This document shows, one piece after another, positions 1 to 7,164 of a stretch of DNA of 64,000 bases (within the stretch, counting starts at the first letter, position 1; each line of letters opens with the position of its first letter). Both the position numbers and the translations under genes were made by a program. Under the pieces are notes generated by a model. It made no database searches. It saw nothing but the letters and a program-made list of their open reading frames with translations, and was not told the DNA's origin. Origin of the DNA: Anaeromyxobacter oryzae (lineage in GTDB: Bacteria > Myxococcota > Myxococcia > Myxococcales > Anaeromyxobacteraceae); contig NZ_AP025591.1 in assembly GCF_023169945.1 (NCBI RefSeq), positions 6,060,501-6,124,500 on the forward strand, written 5' to 3'.

Positions 1-998
1 TCGACGCGCTCCTCGCCGCGGACGTCCGTGCCTCGCCGGCGGTCGCGGCGTACTGGAAGGCGCGCGGCCTCACGGCGCCGCTCTTCCTCATGGTGTCCGG
101 CTGGGCGGTGACGGTCGCGATCGGTCGCGGCCGCGCCGCCGGGCTCGCCATCCCGCGCGGCCGCCTCCCGCGCGTGCTGCTCCTCCTCGCCGTCGGCGCC
201 GCGCTTCGCTGGCCGGGGTGGGACGTCCCCGGGCTCCTCGCGCGCGCGCCTGCGCCCTGGACGCACCTCCTCGCGTTCGACGCGCTCCACACGATCGCGC
301 TCTCGCTCCTCGGGGCCGCCTGCCTGCTCGCGCTGCCCTGGGACCGCCGCGAGCGGGTCCTCGCGTTCGTGCTCGTCGCGGTGCTCGCGGTGTCGCTCGG
401 GATGCGCGCGCCGGCGCCGCTCGCGCCGGCGCCGTCGGCGATGCATGCGCCGGGGCTCGGGCTCGCGCTGCAACAGGCGGCGGGCGGCACGTCGCCGTTC
501 CCGCTCTTCCCATGGGCCGCGTACTTCTTCGCGGGGGGCGCGCTCGCGCTGCTCGCCGGCGGGGGCGGGGGCCGGCGCGCCGGAGCGATGGCGGCGGTGG
601 GCGCGGCGCTCGTCGTCGCGACCTTCTGGACCGGCGTCGGCGCGATGCCGCCCGCGGACCCGCGCCTCGTCCTCTTCCGGGTCGGCGTGATCCTCGTGCT
701 CCTCGCGGCGCTGTCGCTCGTGCCCGCCGCGGCGGCAGCGCGCGTCGCGCCGCTCGGGCGCGCCTCGCTCGGCGTCTACGCCCTCCACCTGCCGGTCGTG
801 TACGGCTGGTCGACGCACGCGGGGCTCGCGGGGCGGATCGGGCCGAGGCTCTCGTTCGGCCACGCCGTCGCCGTGGCGCTCGCGGTCCTCGCCGCGAGCT
901 TCGCCGTCCACCACGGGATCGTCGCCGCGCGGCGCGGGGCGGGCGCGCTCCTCCGCCGCGTCCGGTCGCCGGCGCTCGCGCCGCCCGCGGGCGGGTAG
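1..998 (+). CDS. HGSNAT/DUF1624-type membrane acyltransferase-like protein, 5'-truncated by the window
   Basis: The reading frame is open from base 3 to the TAG at 996-998, so the gene starts outside the window. The visible part begins just before a motif reading LTAPLFLMVSGWA, which resembles the second transmembrane helix of DUF1624/heparan-alpha-glucosaminide N-acetyltransferase-like proteins (TAP-LFLxxSG). About eight hydrophobic helices follow, with HLL-FDALHTIALSLL and a late YALHLPVVYGW helix. Family knowledge: these are integral inner-membrane proteins thought to move acyl groups to sugars across the membrane; no substrate can be inferred here. An ATG at 90 lies inside the conserved region and is not a likely start. 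It runs tail-to-tail with the next gene, 15 bases away. Confidence 0.7.
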   Translation, partial: DALLAADVRASPAVAAYWKARGLTAPLFLMVSGWAVTVAIGRGRAAGLAIPRGRLPRVLLLLAVGAALRWPGWDVPGLLARAPAPWTHLLAFDALHTIALSLLGAACLLALPWDRRERVLAFVLVAVLAVSLGMRAPAPLAPAPSAMHAPGLGLALQQAAGGTSPFPLFPWAAYFFAGGALALLAGGGGGRRAGAMAAVGAALVVATFWTGVGAMPPADPRLVLFRVGVILVLLAALSLVPAAAAARVAPLGRASLGVYALHLPVVYGWSTHAGLAGRIGPRLSFGHAVAVALAVLAASFAVHHGIVAARRGAGALLRRVRSPALAPPAGG

Positions 999-1013
999 CG
1001 CCGCTGCCCGGCC

Positions 1014-1985
1014 TCAGCGCCGCGCCGCGTCCGCGAGGAACGCCGCCGCGCGGGCCTCCGCCCAGAAGCTCGGCCAGAACGGCGAGCCCGCGACGAACGC
1101 CACGTGGCCACCGACCTCCGTCGCGACGAGCGTGACGGCCGGATTCGCTCCCGCCGCCTCGACCGGCACGCTGTCGCCCGGGACGATGGGATCGTCGATG
1201 GCGGCAACGAGCAGGAGGGGGCGGCGCACGCCGCGCACGAACTGCCCGGACGAGCAGCGCGTCCAGTAGTCCTCGGCGGAGGCGAACCCGTGCAGCCGCG
1301 CGGTCACGACCGCGTCGTAGGCCGCGAACGTGCGGGCGCCGAGGATCGCCGCCGGGTCGAGGCTCTCCGGGAACCGCCGCGCCTTCGCGAGGGCCTTCGC
1401 CCGGAGCCTGCGGAGGAACCGCTCCCGGTAGACGAGGTTCCAGAAGCCCGGGGCGTCGAGCGCCCGCGCCGCGCGGGCGAGGTCGAAGGGGACGGAGATG
1501 CCGGCGCCGCCGCGGACCTCGGCCGGGAGGTCGTCGCCGCGCTCACCGAGGTACTTCACCACGACGTTCCCGCCCAGGGAGAAGCCGCCGATGACGATCG
1601 GGCGGCCGGGGCGCGCCGCCGCGAGGCGCCGGACGACGTGGTCGAGGTCCCCGGTCTCGCCCGAGTGGTAGAACCGCGGGAGCCGGTTCGGTGTCCCCGA
1701 GCACCCGCGGAAGTTCACCGCGATCGGCGCCAGCCCGGCCCGGAGCGCGAGGCCGGCGAGGCCGCGCACGTACGGCGCGCGCGACGAGCCCTCGAGCCCG
1801 TGCAGGATGACGAGCGCAGGCGCGTCCGGCGGCGGCGCGCCGAGGAAGTCGACGTCGAGGAAGTCGCCGTCGGGCAGCTCCCAGCGCTCGCGCCGCGCCC
1901 GCGGACGCGGGCCGAGGCGCGCGACGCTCGCGAACACCGTCATCGCGTGGGCGCCGGGGAGCCAGCGCGCGGGCGCGTAGTCCAT
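1014..1985 (-). CDS. YheT-like alpha/beta-fold hydrolase
   Basis: A 323-residue cytosolic alpha/beta hydrolase of the YheT/ABHD1-3 family. The oxyanion-side motif HGLEGSS (about residue 62), the nucleophile elbow GFSLGGN (about 134-140), an acid in AIDDPIVP and the terminal GGHVAFV histidine are all present, giving a complete Ser-Asp-His triad. Family members are esterases or hydrolases of poorly defined substrate. It is the last gene of a minus-strand run, starting 9 bases after the stop of the Tgt-methyltransferase fusion, so it is probably co-transcribed with the tRNA-modification genes. No functional link to tRNA is visible. Confidence 0.85.
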   Translation of the reverse strand: MDYAPARWLPGAHAMTVFASVARLGPRPRARRERWELPDGDFLDVDFLGAPPPDAPALVILHGLEGSSRAPYVRGLAGLALRAGLAPIAVNFRGCSGTPNRLPRFYHSGETGDLDHVVRRLAAARPGRPIVIGGFSLGGNVVVKYLGERGDDLPAEVRGGAGISVPFDLARAARALDAPGFWNLVYRERFLRRLRAKALAKARRFPESLDPAAILGARTFAAYDAVVTARLHGFASAEDYWTRCSSGQFVRGVRRPLLLVAAIDDPIVPGDSVPVEAAGANPAVTLVATEVGGHVAFVAGSPFWPSFWAEARAAAFLADAARR

Positions 1986-1994
1986 GGCGTGCCG

Positions 1995-4181
1995 TCAGCG
2001 GAACTGCGGGTGCGCGCGGATCCGGTCGAGCGCGTCCGCGGGCGCGTCCGGCGGGAACGGCGCGCTCGAGCGCTCGAGGCGCTCGAGCCAGCGCCGGTCG
2101 AGCGGGCGCGCGACGAGGTCCGGGGCCGTCGCCGCGGCGGTGGTCTGCTCCTTCGGCCCGCTCGCGTCGCCGGCGCCGACCCAGAAGCCGGCGAGGAGCA
2201 GCGCGGCGCGGGTCGCCGTCGCGGTGCTGTAGGTGAACAGCGCCGCGCGAGGCCCGGAGCGCGCGAAGGCGGCGGCGAACGCCGCTGCCGTCCAGAGCTC
2301 CGGGTTCGCCTTCGGGCTGAAAGGGTCCCAGAACACGAGGTCGGCGCGGACCTTCTCGCGGGGCAGCGTCTCGAGGACGTCTCCCCGGACGAGCCGCCAG
2401 CGCGTGCGCGGCCCCTCGTGACAGCCGGTCGCGAGCAGCGTCCGGGCCGCGTCGCGCGCGAACTGCTCGAGCGCCAGCCGCTCCGCGCCGTCGTCGGTCG
2501 CGGCGAGCGCGAGCGCGCCGGTGTCCTGCTCGAAGCTCACGACCTCGAGCCCGCGGCCGCCCGGCGGCGCGCCCCACGCCGCCCGCAGCGCGGCGAGCGC
2601 GTTCGATCCCGCGCCGAGGCCGACGTCGAGGAGCACGAGCGGCGGCCCGGGCTCCGCGAGGCGATCGCGGAGGCGGGACTGCGCCACGTACAGGCGCTCC
2701 GACTCGACCGCCGGGCCGATGACGGGGTGCATGACCTCGCCGGAGAGCGCGTCGCGGACGGCGGGGGCTCCGAGGGAGGTGAGCACCAGGTGGAAGCGCG
2801 ACGTGCTCTCCCCCGTGCCCGTGCCCGTGACCGTGACCGGGCTCTCGTGCCCGTGACCCGCCTCCCGTGGCCCGTGGCCCGTGGCCGAGGATCCTGGACC
2901 CGGGCCAGGGTCCACGGGCCATGGGACCGGGGACCCGGGGACGGGAGAAGCCGGGTTCGCGTCCGGGTCCGGGGTCGGGGCAGTCCCGTCGCCCGGGACG
3001 AAGGCGCTCGCCGACGGGATCCCCTCCGGCACCCGCCGCCGCCCCGGAGGCCTTCCGCTCGCGTCGTGCTCGTGCCGGTCGATCGCCTCGAGCTTCTCCT
3101 GCGCGAACGCGCCGTAGCGCCCCACCTCGATGGCGGCCCGCGCCTGCCGCATGAGCTCGAGGTAGTGGTGGACGTTGTGCACCGAGAGGAGCCGAGGGCC
3201 GAGCGGCTCGCGGCACTTGAGCAGGTGGTACAGGTACCCGCGGCTGTGGCGGCGGCAGGTCGCGCACCCGCACGCCGGGTCGAGCGGCGCGTCGGAGAGG
3301 CGATACTCCGAGCGCGTGACGCGGACGCGGCCCGTCCCCGTGAACGCGGTGCCTTGCCAGGCCATCGTGGTGGGCAGCACGCAGTCGAACATGTCGACGC
3401 CGCGCCCGATCGCCTCGAGGATGTCCGCGGGCGTCCCGACGCCCATGAGGTAGCGCGGGCGATCCGGAGGCAGGAGGTCCGCCGTGCGCTCCATCACGTC
3501 GCCGCGCTCCTCGCGCGTGTCGCCCACCGCGAGCCCGCCGATGGCGAACCCGTCGAACGGGTGCTGCACGAGGAAGGCGGCCGACTCCGCGCGGAGCGCC
3601 GGGTCGAGGCCGCCCTGGACGATGGCGAACAGCGCCTGCTCCGGGTCCTCGCGTGCGGCGAGGCTCCGGAGCGCCCACCGGTGGGTCCGGTCCATCGCCT
3701 CGCGGATCTCCGCGGCCGGCGCGGTGGACGGGAGGCAGACGTCGAGGACCATCATCACGTCGGAGCCGATCGCGGTCTGCATCGCGATGGACGACTCCGG
3801 CGTGAGCACGTGGATCCGGGAATCGACGTAGCTCTTGAAGCGGGCGCCCTGCTCGGTGACCGTCCGGTCCCGCGCGAGCGAGAAGATCTGGAAGCCTCCC
3901 GAGTCGGTGAGGACCGGCCCGTCCCACCCCATGAACCGGTGGACGCCGCCGAAGTGGCGCATCGCCTCCGGGCCGGGCCGGAGCAGCAGGTGGTACGTGT
4001 TCGCGAGGATGATCTCCCCGCCGAGCGCGACGACGTCCTCGGGCGTGAGGCCGGTGACGCTGGCGCGCGTGCCCACCGGCATGAACGCGGGCGTCTCGAC
4101 GCGTCCGTGGCGCGTCACGAAGGCGCCGCGGCGGGCGCGGGTGCCGGGATCTCGGGGGCCGGGGTGGAAGCGGAAGGACAT
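1995..4181 (-). CDS. tgt: tRNA-guanine transglycosylase fused to an MnmC-type methyltransferase domain
   Basis: 728 residues. Residues 1-375 are a bacterial Tgt, which swaps guanine-34 of GUN tRNAs for a 7-deazaguanine on the way to queuosine. It has the proton acceptor D93 in DSGGFQ, nucleophile D266 in MFDCVLP, and zinc ligands C304, C306, C309 and H335. Residues 380-460 are a Pro/Gly/His-rich linker encoded by repetitive DNA. Residues 460-728 match the DUF752/MnmC2 Rossmann methyltransferase: SAM loop LLDVGLGAGSN (517-527) and DPFSPKANPELW. In MnmC this domain methylates nm5U34 of tRNA; the FAD domain of MnmC is absent. Odd points: the fusion itself, and TTMAWQG after DCVLP where E. coli has TRNARNG. 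It starts 6 bases after the tapT-like gene. A split into two proteins by internal initiation cannot be excluded. Confidence 0.9.
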   Translation of the reverse strand: MSFRFHPGPRDPGTRARRGAFVTRHGRVETPAFMPVGTRASVTGLTPEDVVALGGEIILANTYHLLLRPGPEAMRHFGGVHRFMGWDGPVLTDSGGFQIFSLARDRTVTEQGARFKSYVDSRIHVLTPESSIAMQTAIGSDVMMVLDVCLPSTAPAAEIREAMDRTHRWALRSLAAREDPEQALFAIVQGGLDPALRAESAAFLVQHPFDGFAIGGLAVGDTREERGDVMERTADLLPPDRPRYLMGVGTPADILEAIGRGVDMFDCVLPTTMAWQGTAFTGTGRVRVTRSEYRLSDAPLDPACGCATCRRHSRGYLYHLLKCREPLGPRLLSVHNVHHYLELMRQARAAIEVGRYGAFAQEKLEAIDRHEHDASGRPPGRRRVPEGIPSASAFVPGDGTAPTPDPDANPASPVPGSPVPWPVDPGPGPGSSATGHGPREAGHGHESPVTVTGTGTGESTSRFHLVLTSLGAPAVRDALSGEVMHPVIGPAVESERLYVAQSRLRDRLAEPGPPLVLLDVGLGAGSNALAALRAAWGAPPGGRGLEVVSFEQDTGALALAATDDGAERLALEQFARDAARTLLATGCHEGPRTRWRLVRGDVLETLPREKVRADLVFWDPFSPKANPELWTAAAFAAAFARSGPRAALFTYSTATATRAALLLAGFWVGAGDASGPKEQTTAAATAPDLVARPLDRRWLERLERSSAPFPPDAPADALDRIRAHPQFR
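2800..3045 (-). repeat. Low-complexity interdomain linker DNA inside tgt
   Basis: The DNA joining the two domains is built of short degenerate units (GTGCCCGTG, GTGGCCCGTGGCC, GGACCCGGG) and contains near-palindromes such as GGACCCGGGCCAGGGTCC. It encodes the Pro/Gly/Ser/His/Thr-rich residues 380-460. It reads as expanded simple sequence rather than conserved coding sequence and is expected to vary in length between strains. Confidence 0.6.
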
Positions 4182-4187
4182 GGTCGA

Positions 4188-4784
4188 TCAACGCTCGGCG
4201 TGGACGGCCTCGGGCGAAATGCCGTCGGGCATCCCCTTGAGCCGGAGGACGCGCTCGACGGCGGTCGCGTGGAGGGCGAGCAGGCGCTCGGCCGCCTCGC
4301 CGGCGCCGAGGACCGCGAGGGCGCCCGCCATCGCCTCCAGGGTCGACATCCCGTCGCCGCGGTGCGGACGGCGGAGGCGCTGCCCCGGCGGCGGTCCGGC
4401 CAGGGCGAGGCGCGGCAGCGTCCGGAGCACGGGGACCCGCTGCACCATCCGGCGCGCCTGGCTCCAGGTGCCGTCGGGGACGACCACGAGGCGCGGGGGG
4501 ACCGTCGGGGGCGGCGCCGGGGCCGGGGCGGGGAAGAGGACGAACGTACCCGGTGCGGAGAGGTGGGACAGGTCGGGCGGGGCCTCGGGCAGGCCGTGGT
4601 CGACGATCTCGGTCCCGGGCAGCGCGAGCGCGGCCCACCGCGCGGTGTTCGTGAGCCGCTCCCGTTCGCTCGCGTGCCGCAGCACGAGGAAGCGGCAGGG
4701 CGCGTCGAGCCGCGGCACGAGCGGGCAGAGGCAGAGCTCGGGCGGAAAGCGGCAGCGCTCGCAGCGGGAGGGGGAGGCCTGCAC
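4188..4784 (-). CDS. DTW-domain tRNA-uridine aminocarboxypropyltransferase (TapT/YfiP-like)
   Basis: 198 residues. The N-terminus carries the zinc-ribbon pattern CERCRFPPELCLC (C8, C11, C18, C20), then RHASERxRLTNTARW, and later the hallmark PDGTWSQARRM. These define the DTW family, whose E. coli member TapT puts the 3-amino-3-carboxypropyl group of SAM on U47 of tRNA (acp3U47). RLRRPHRGDGMSTLEA corresponds to the family's conserved RxP...G(I/M)STxEA segment. It is the first gene of the minus-strand run, 6 bases upstream of tgt, so three tRNA-modification activities appear to be co-expressed. The exact tRNA position in this organism is inferred from family only. Confidence 0.87.
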   Translation of the reverse strand: MQASPSRCERCRFPPELCLCPLVPRLDAPCRFLVLRHASERERLTNTARWAALALPGTEIVDHGLPEAPPDLSHLSAPGTFVLFPAPAPAPPPTVPPRLVVVPDGTWSQARRMVQRVPVLRTLPRLALAGPPPGQRLRRPHRGDGMSTLEAMAGALAVLGAGEAAERLLALHATAVERVLRLKGMPDGISPEAVHAER

Positions 4785-4926
4785 GGAGGTGCGGATCTAG
4801 CACGCCTCCGGGCGGAGCGCCGCACCGGCCTGTGCGGGGGCGCGCGGCGCGACCGGCGGCGGAAGCGACCGGTCCCGACCGACGAGGGGTGGTGCGGGCC
4901 CGCGCGTCCGGTTACCAGAGGGACCG

Positions 4927-5550
4927 ATGAGCACCGCGCTGCGACTCTTCTCCGACTTCGTCTGACCGTTCTGCTTCGTCGCGGAGCGCAGCAGCCTGGT
5001 CAGGCTGCAGGAGGAGTTCGATCTCGAGCTGACGTGGGTGGGCTACGAGCTCCACCCCGAGACGCCCGCGGGCGGCGTCCCGCTCGCGTCGTGGCTGCCC
5101 AACGCGGACGCGATGCTCGGGTACGTGAAGACGTTCGCGGAGGGGTTCGGCATCCCGGACCTCGCCCCACCCACCCGGCTCGCGCCGACGCGCCGCGTCC
5201 TCGCCGTCGCGCGGCTCGCGCGCGAGGTCGGCCGCCTCGACTCCCTCCGCGTCGTCGCCTTCGATGCATACTGGCGGCGCGGCTGGGGCATCGAGAGCGA
5301 CGAGGACCTCCGCTGGATCGCCCGCGAGGCGGGGGTCGACCCGCAGGCGGCGCTCGCGGCGGCCTCGGACCCCGCGCGGCTCGCCGACGTCGCGGCCGCG
5401 CGGCGGGAGGCGATCGCGGCCGGCGTCACGGGCGTACCCACCTTCGACTTCGTCCCGCTCGCGGGCCGCGAGCCGATCCGCGTCGTCGGCTGCCAGCGGT
5501 ACGAGGTGCTCGCGGACGCCGCTCGCCGGGCCGGCGCGGCGCACCGCTGA
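4927..5550 (+). CDS. DsbA/FrnE-family thioredoxin-fold selenoprotein with in-frame TGA (Sec13)
   Basis: Read through the TGA at 4963-4965 the gene gives 207 residues starting MSTALRLFSDFV-U-PFCF. FrnE/DsbA-family (HCCA-isomerase-like) proteins have FSDFVCPFCY here, so the TGA replaces exactly the first cysteine of the CPFC active site, leaving a UPFC motif with C16 intact. The rest is a normal family member with cis-proline loop TGVPTF (P171). No other in-frame stop occurs before 5548-5550. The ATG at 4927 follows GAGGGA at good spacing. A start at GTG 5038 would remove strand beta-1 and the active site, leaving no function. A hairpin suited to be a SECIS element lies at 4991-5008. There is no signal peptide, so the protein is probably a cytosolic thiol/selenol oxidoreductase. 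Whether the host has selA, selB, selC and selD cannot be seen here. Confidence 0.85.
4991..5008 (+). promoter_or_regulatory. Candidate bacterial SECIS element for the UGA at 4963
   Basis: GCAGCCU pairs perfectly with AGGCUGC (7 bp) around a GGUC loop. The loop begins 33 bases after the UGA. Known bacterial SECIS elements are stem-loops just downstream of the Sec UGA with a G at the start of a small apical loop; E. coli fdhF also has GGUC in its loop. The hairpin is inside the coding sequence, as expected in bacteria. Confidence 0.75.
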
Positions 5551-5584
5551 GCAGCCAGATCACGTCCGACCGTCCGAGGTGCGC

Positions 5585-6592
5585 ATGGATCTCCCCGCGG
5601 TGAACCTGCCGGCACGCGTCTCGCTCGCGCGGCTCCCCACGCCCGTCGAGGCGTCGCCGCGGCTGGGTGCCGCGCTCGGCCTCGAGCTCCTGTACAAGCG
5701 CGACGACCTCACCGGCCTCGAGCTGTCCGGCAACAAGGCGCGCAAGCTCGAGTACCTCGTGGCCGCCGCGGAGGCGGAGGGGGCGGACACGCTCGTCACC
5801 TGCGGCGGCGTCCAGTCGAACCACTGCCGCGCGACGGCCTTCGCGGCGGCGAAGCGCGGCCTCCGCGCGATCGTGCTGCTCCGGGTCGTGGACCCCGCGC
5901 ATCCACCCGCCCCCGAGGCGAACGTGCTCCTCGACCGGCTCGCGGGGGCCGAGATCCGCTGGGTCTCCCACGAGGAGTACCGGCGCCGGACCGAGGTCCT
6001 CGCCCGCGTGGCGGACGAGGCGCGCGCCGCCGGGCGGCGGCCGTACGTGATCCCCGAGGGCGGCTCGTCGGCCCTCGGCAGCCTGGGGTACGTCCTCGCG
6101 ATGGCGGAGCTGCGGGCCCAGCTGCCGGCGGCGTGGCGCGACGGGTCGCTCACGATCGCGTACGCCGCCGGCTCCGGCGGGACCGGGGCCGGGATCGAGC
6201 TGGGCGTGCGGCTCCTCGGGTGGCGCGGGGCCCATCCGCTCGGGTTCGCGGTCTGCAACGACGAGGCGTATTTCCGGGCGACCATCGCCGGCATCTGCGC
6301 CGACGCCCGCCGCCGCTGGCCGGCGCTGCCCGAGGTCCGGACGGAGGAGATCGCCGTCGACGACCGGTTCATCGGCCCCGGCTACGCGCAGGCGACCGCG
6401 GCCGGCCTCGAGATCATCCGCCGGGCCGCGCGCGAGGACGGCGTGCTGCTCGATCCCGTCTACACCGGGAAGGCAATGCTCGGGCTCGCCGCGCGCGCCG
6501 CGGAGGCGGGCGGGCTCCCGGGGCGGCGGGTCGTGTTCCTCCACACCGGCGGGGCCTTCGGGCTGTTCCCGTTCGCCGCGGCGCTCGCGTAG
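5585..6592 (+). CDS. PLP-dependent D-cysteine desulfhydrase / ACC deaminase family protein
   Basis: 335 residues, tryptophan-synthase-beta fold. LxKRDDLTG and SGNKARKLEYL (the lysine of GNKxRKLE is the PLP Schiff base) are near the N-terminus, followed by TCGGVQSNHCRATA, the phosphate-binding AAGSGGTGAG and a late HTGGAFGLFP. This is the pattern of D-cysteine desulfhydrase and 1-aminocyclopropane-1-carboxylate deaminase, which release sulfide/ammonia/pyruvate or ammonia/2-oxobutyrate respectively. The two cannot be separated confidently by eye; D-cysteine desulfhydrase is the commoner assignment for this form. The ATG at 5585 starts the conserved N-terminus (LPARVSLARLPTPVE). It lies 34 bases after the selenoprotein gene. 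Confidence 0.85.
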   Translation: MDLPAVNLPARVSLARLPTPVEASPRLGAALGLELLYKRDDLTGLELSGNKARKLEYLVAAAEAEGADTLVTCGGVQSNHCRATAFAAAKRGLRAIVLLRVVDPAHPPAPEANVLLDRLAGAEIRWVSHEEYRRRTEVLARVADEARAAGRRPYVIPEGGSSALGSLGYVLAMAELRAQLPAAWRDGSLTIAYAAGSGGTGAGIELGVRLLGWRGAHPLGFAVCNDEAYFRATIAGICADARRRWPALPEVRTEEIAVDDRFIGPGYAQATAAGLEIIRRAAREDGVLLDPVYTGKAMLGLAARAAEAGGLPGRRVVFLHTGGAFGLFPFAAALA

Positions 6593-6728
6593 TGGACGGA
6601 GCGGCGACACCGGCTGCACGTCTCGGTGGCGCGCCCGCCCCCGGGGCCCCTATGGGAGGAAAAGCCGTTCACGCGTTCGTCAGCTCCCCCGCCGGGAGCA
6701 GTGCGCGTGCCACCAAGGAGGGGTCACC

Positions 6729-7118
6729 GTGCCCAGGGCGAAGCAGATCTCGGCGTGGGTGGAGGATCGCCCGGGCATGCTCGGCCAGGTGGCCGACGCG
6801 CTCGGCGAGAAGGGCATCAGCATCCGCGCGTTCATGGCGACCGCGATGGACGGGCGCGGGTTCGTCCGCGTCGTCGTGGACAAGCCCGCGGCGGCCAAGC
6901 GGATCTTCGCGAAGCACGGCTGGAAGACCACCGAGGACGAGGTCGTCGAGGTGACGATCGCGGACCGGCCCGGCGCGCTCGGAAACGTCGCCGACCGGCT
7001 CGGCGCCGCGGGCGTCAACGTCGCGTACGCCTACGTCGGCACCGCGAAGAGCGCCTCCAAGGTGAATCTGTACCTGGCCGTCCCGGACGTGAAGGCGGCG
7101 CTCCGAGTGCTGCGGTGA
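6729..7118 (+). CDS. Tandem ACT-domain protein
   Basis: 129 residues made of two ACT domains: residues 5-65 begin ISAWVEDRPGMLGQVADAL, and residues 70-129 begin VEVTIADRPGALGNVADRL. ACT domains bind small molecules, usually amino acids, at dimer interfaces. Stand-alone two-ACT proteins are generally regulatory subunits or sensors; no enzymatic domain is attached. The GTG at 6729 is placed by a strong AAGGAGG at 6715-6721. No ligand can be read from the sequence. Confidence 0.85.
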   Translation: MPRAKQISAWVEDRPGMLGQVADALGEKGISIRAFMATAMDGRGFVRVVVDKPAAAKRIFAKHGWKTTEDEVVEVTIADRPGALGNVADRLGAAGVNVAYAYVGTAKSASKVNLYLAVPDVKAALRVLR

Positions 7119-7164
7119 CGAGCAGCAGCGTGCCGCGATGCGGCGCAGAGGCTAGGTTCGAGAC

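Noticed and set aside
5038..5550. Shorter coding start at GTG 5038 for the thioredoxin-fold gene
   Set aside because: It would delete the first strand and the active-site helix of a DsbA-fold protein and has no ribosome site; the TGA read-through model explains the sequence better.
1104..5603. Very long open frame (about 1,500 codons) on the plus strand opposite tgt and the YheT-like gene
   Set aside because: It is almost all Arg, Ala, Gly, Glu and Pro, a by-product of high GC on the strand opposite real genes with recognised motifs.
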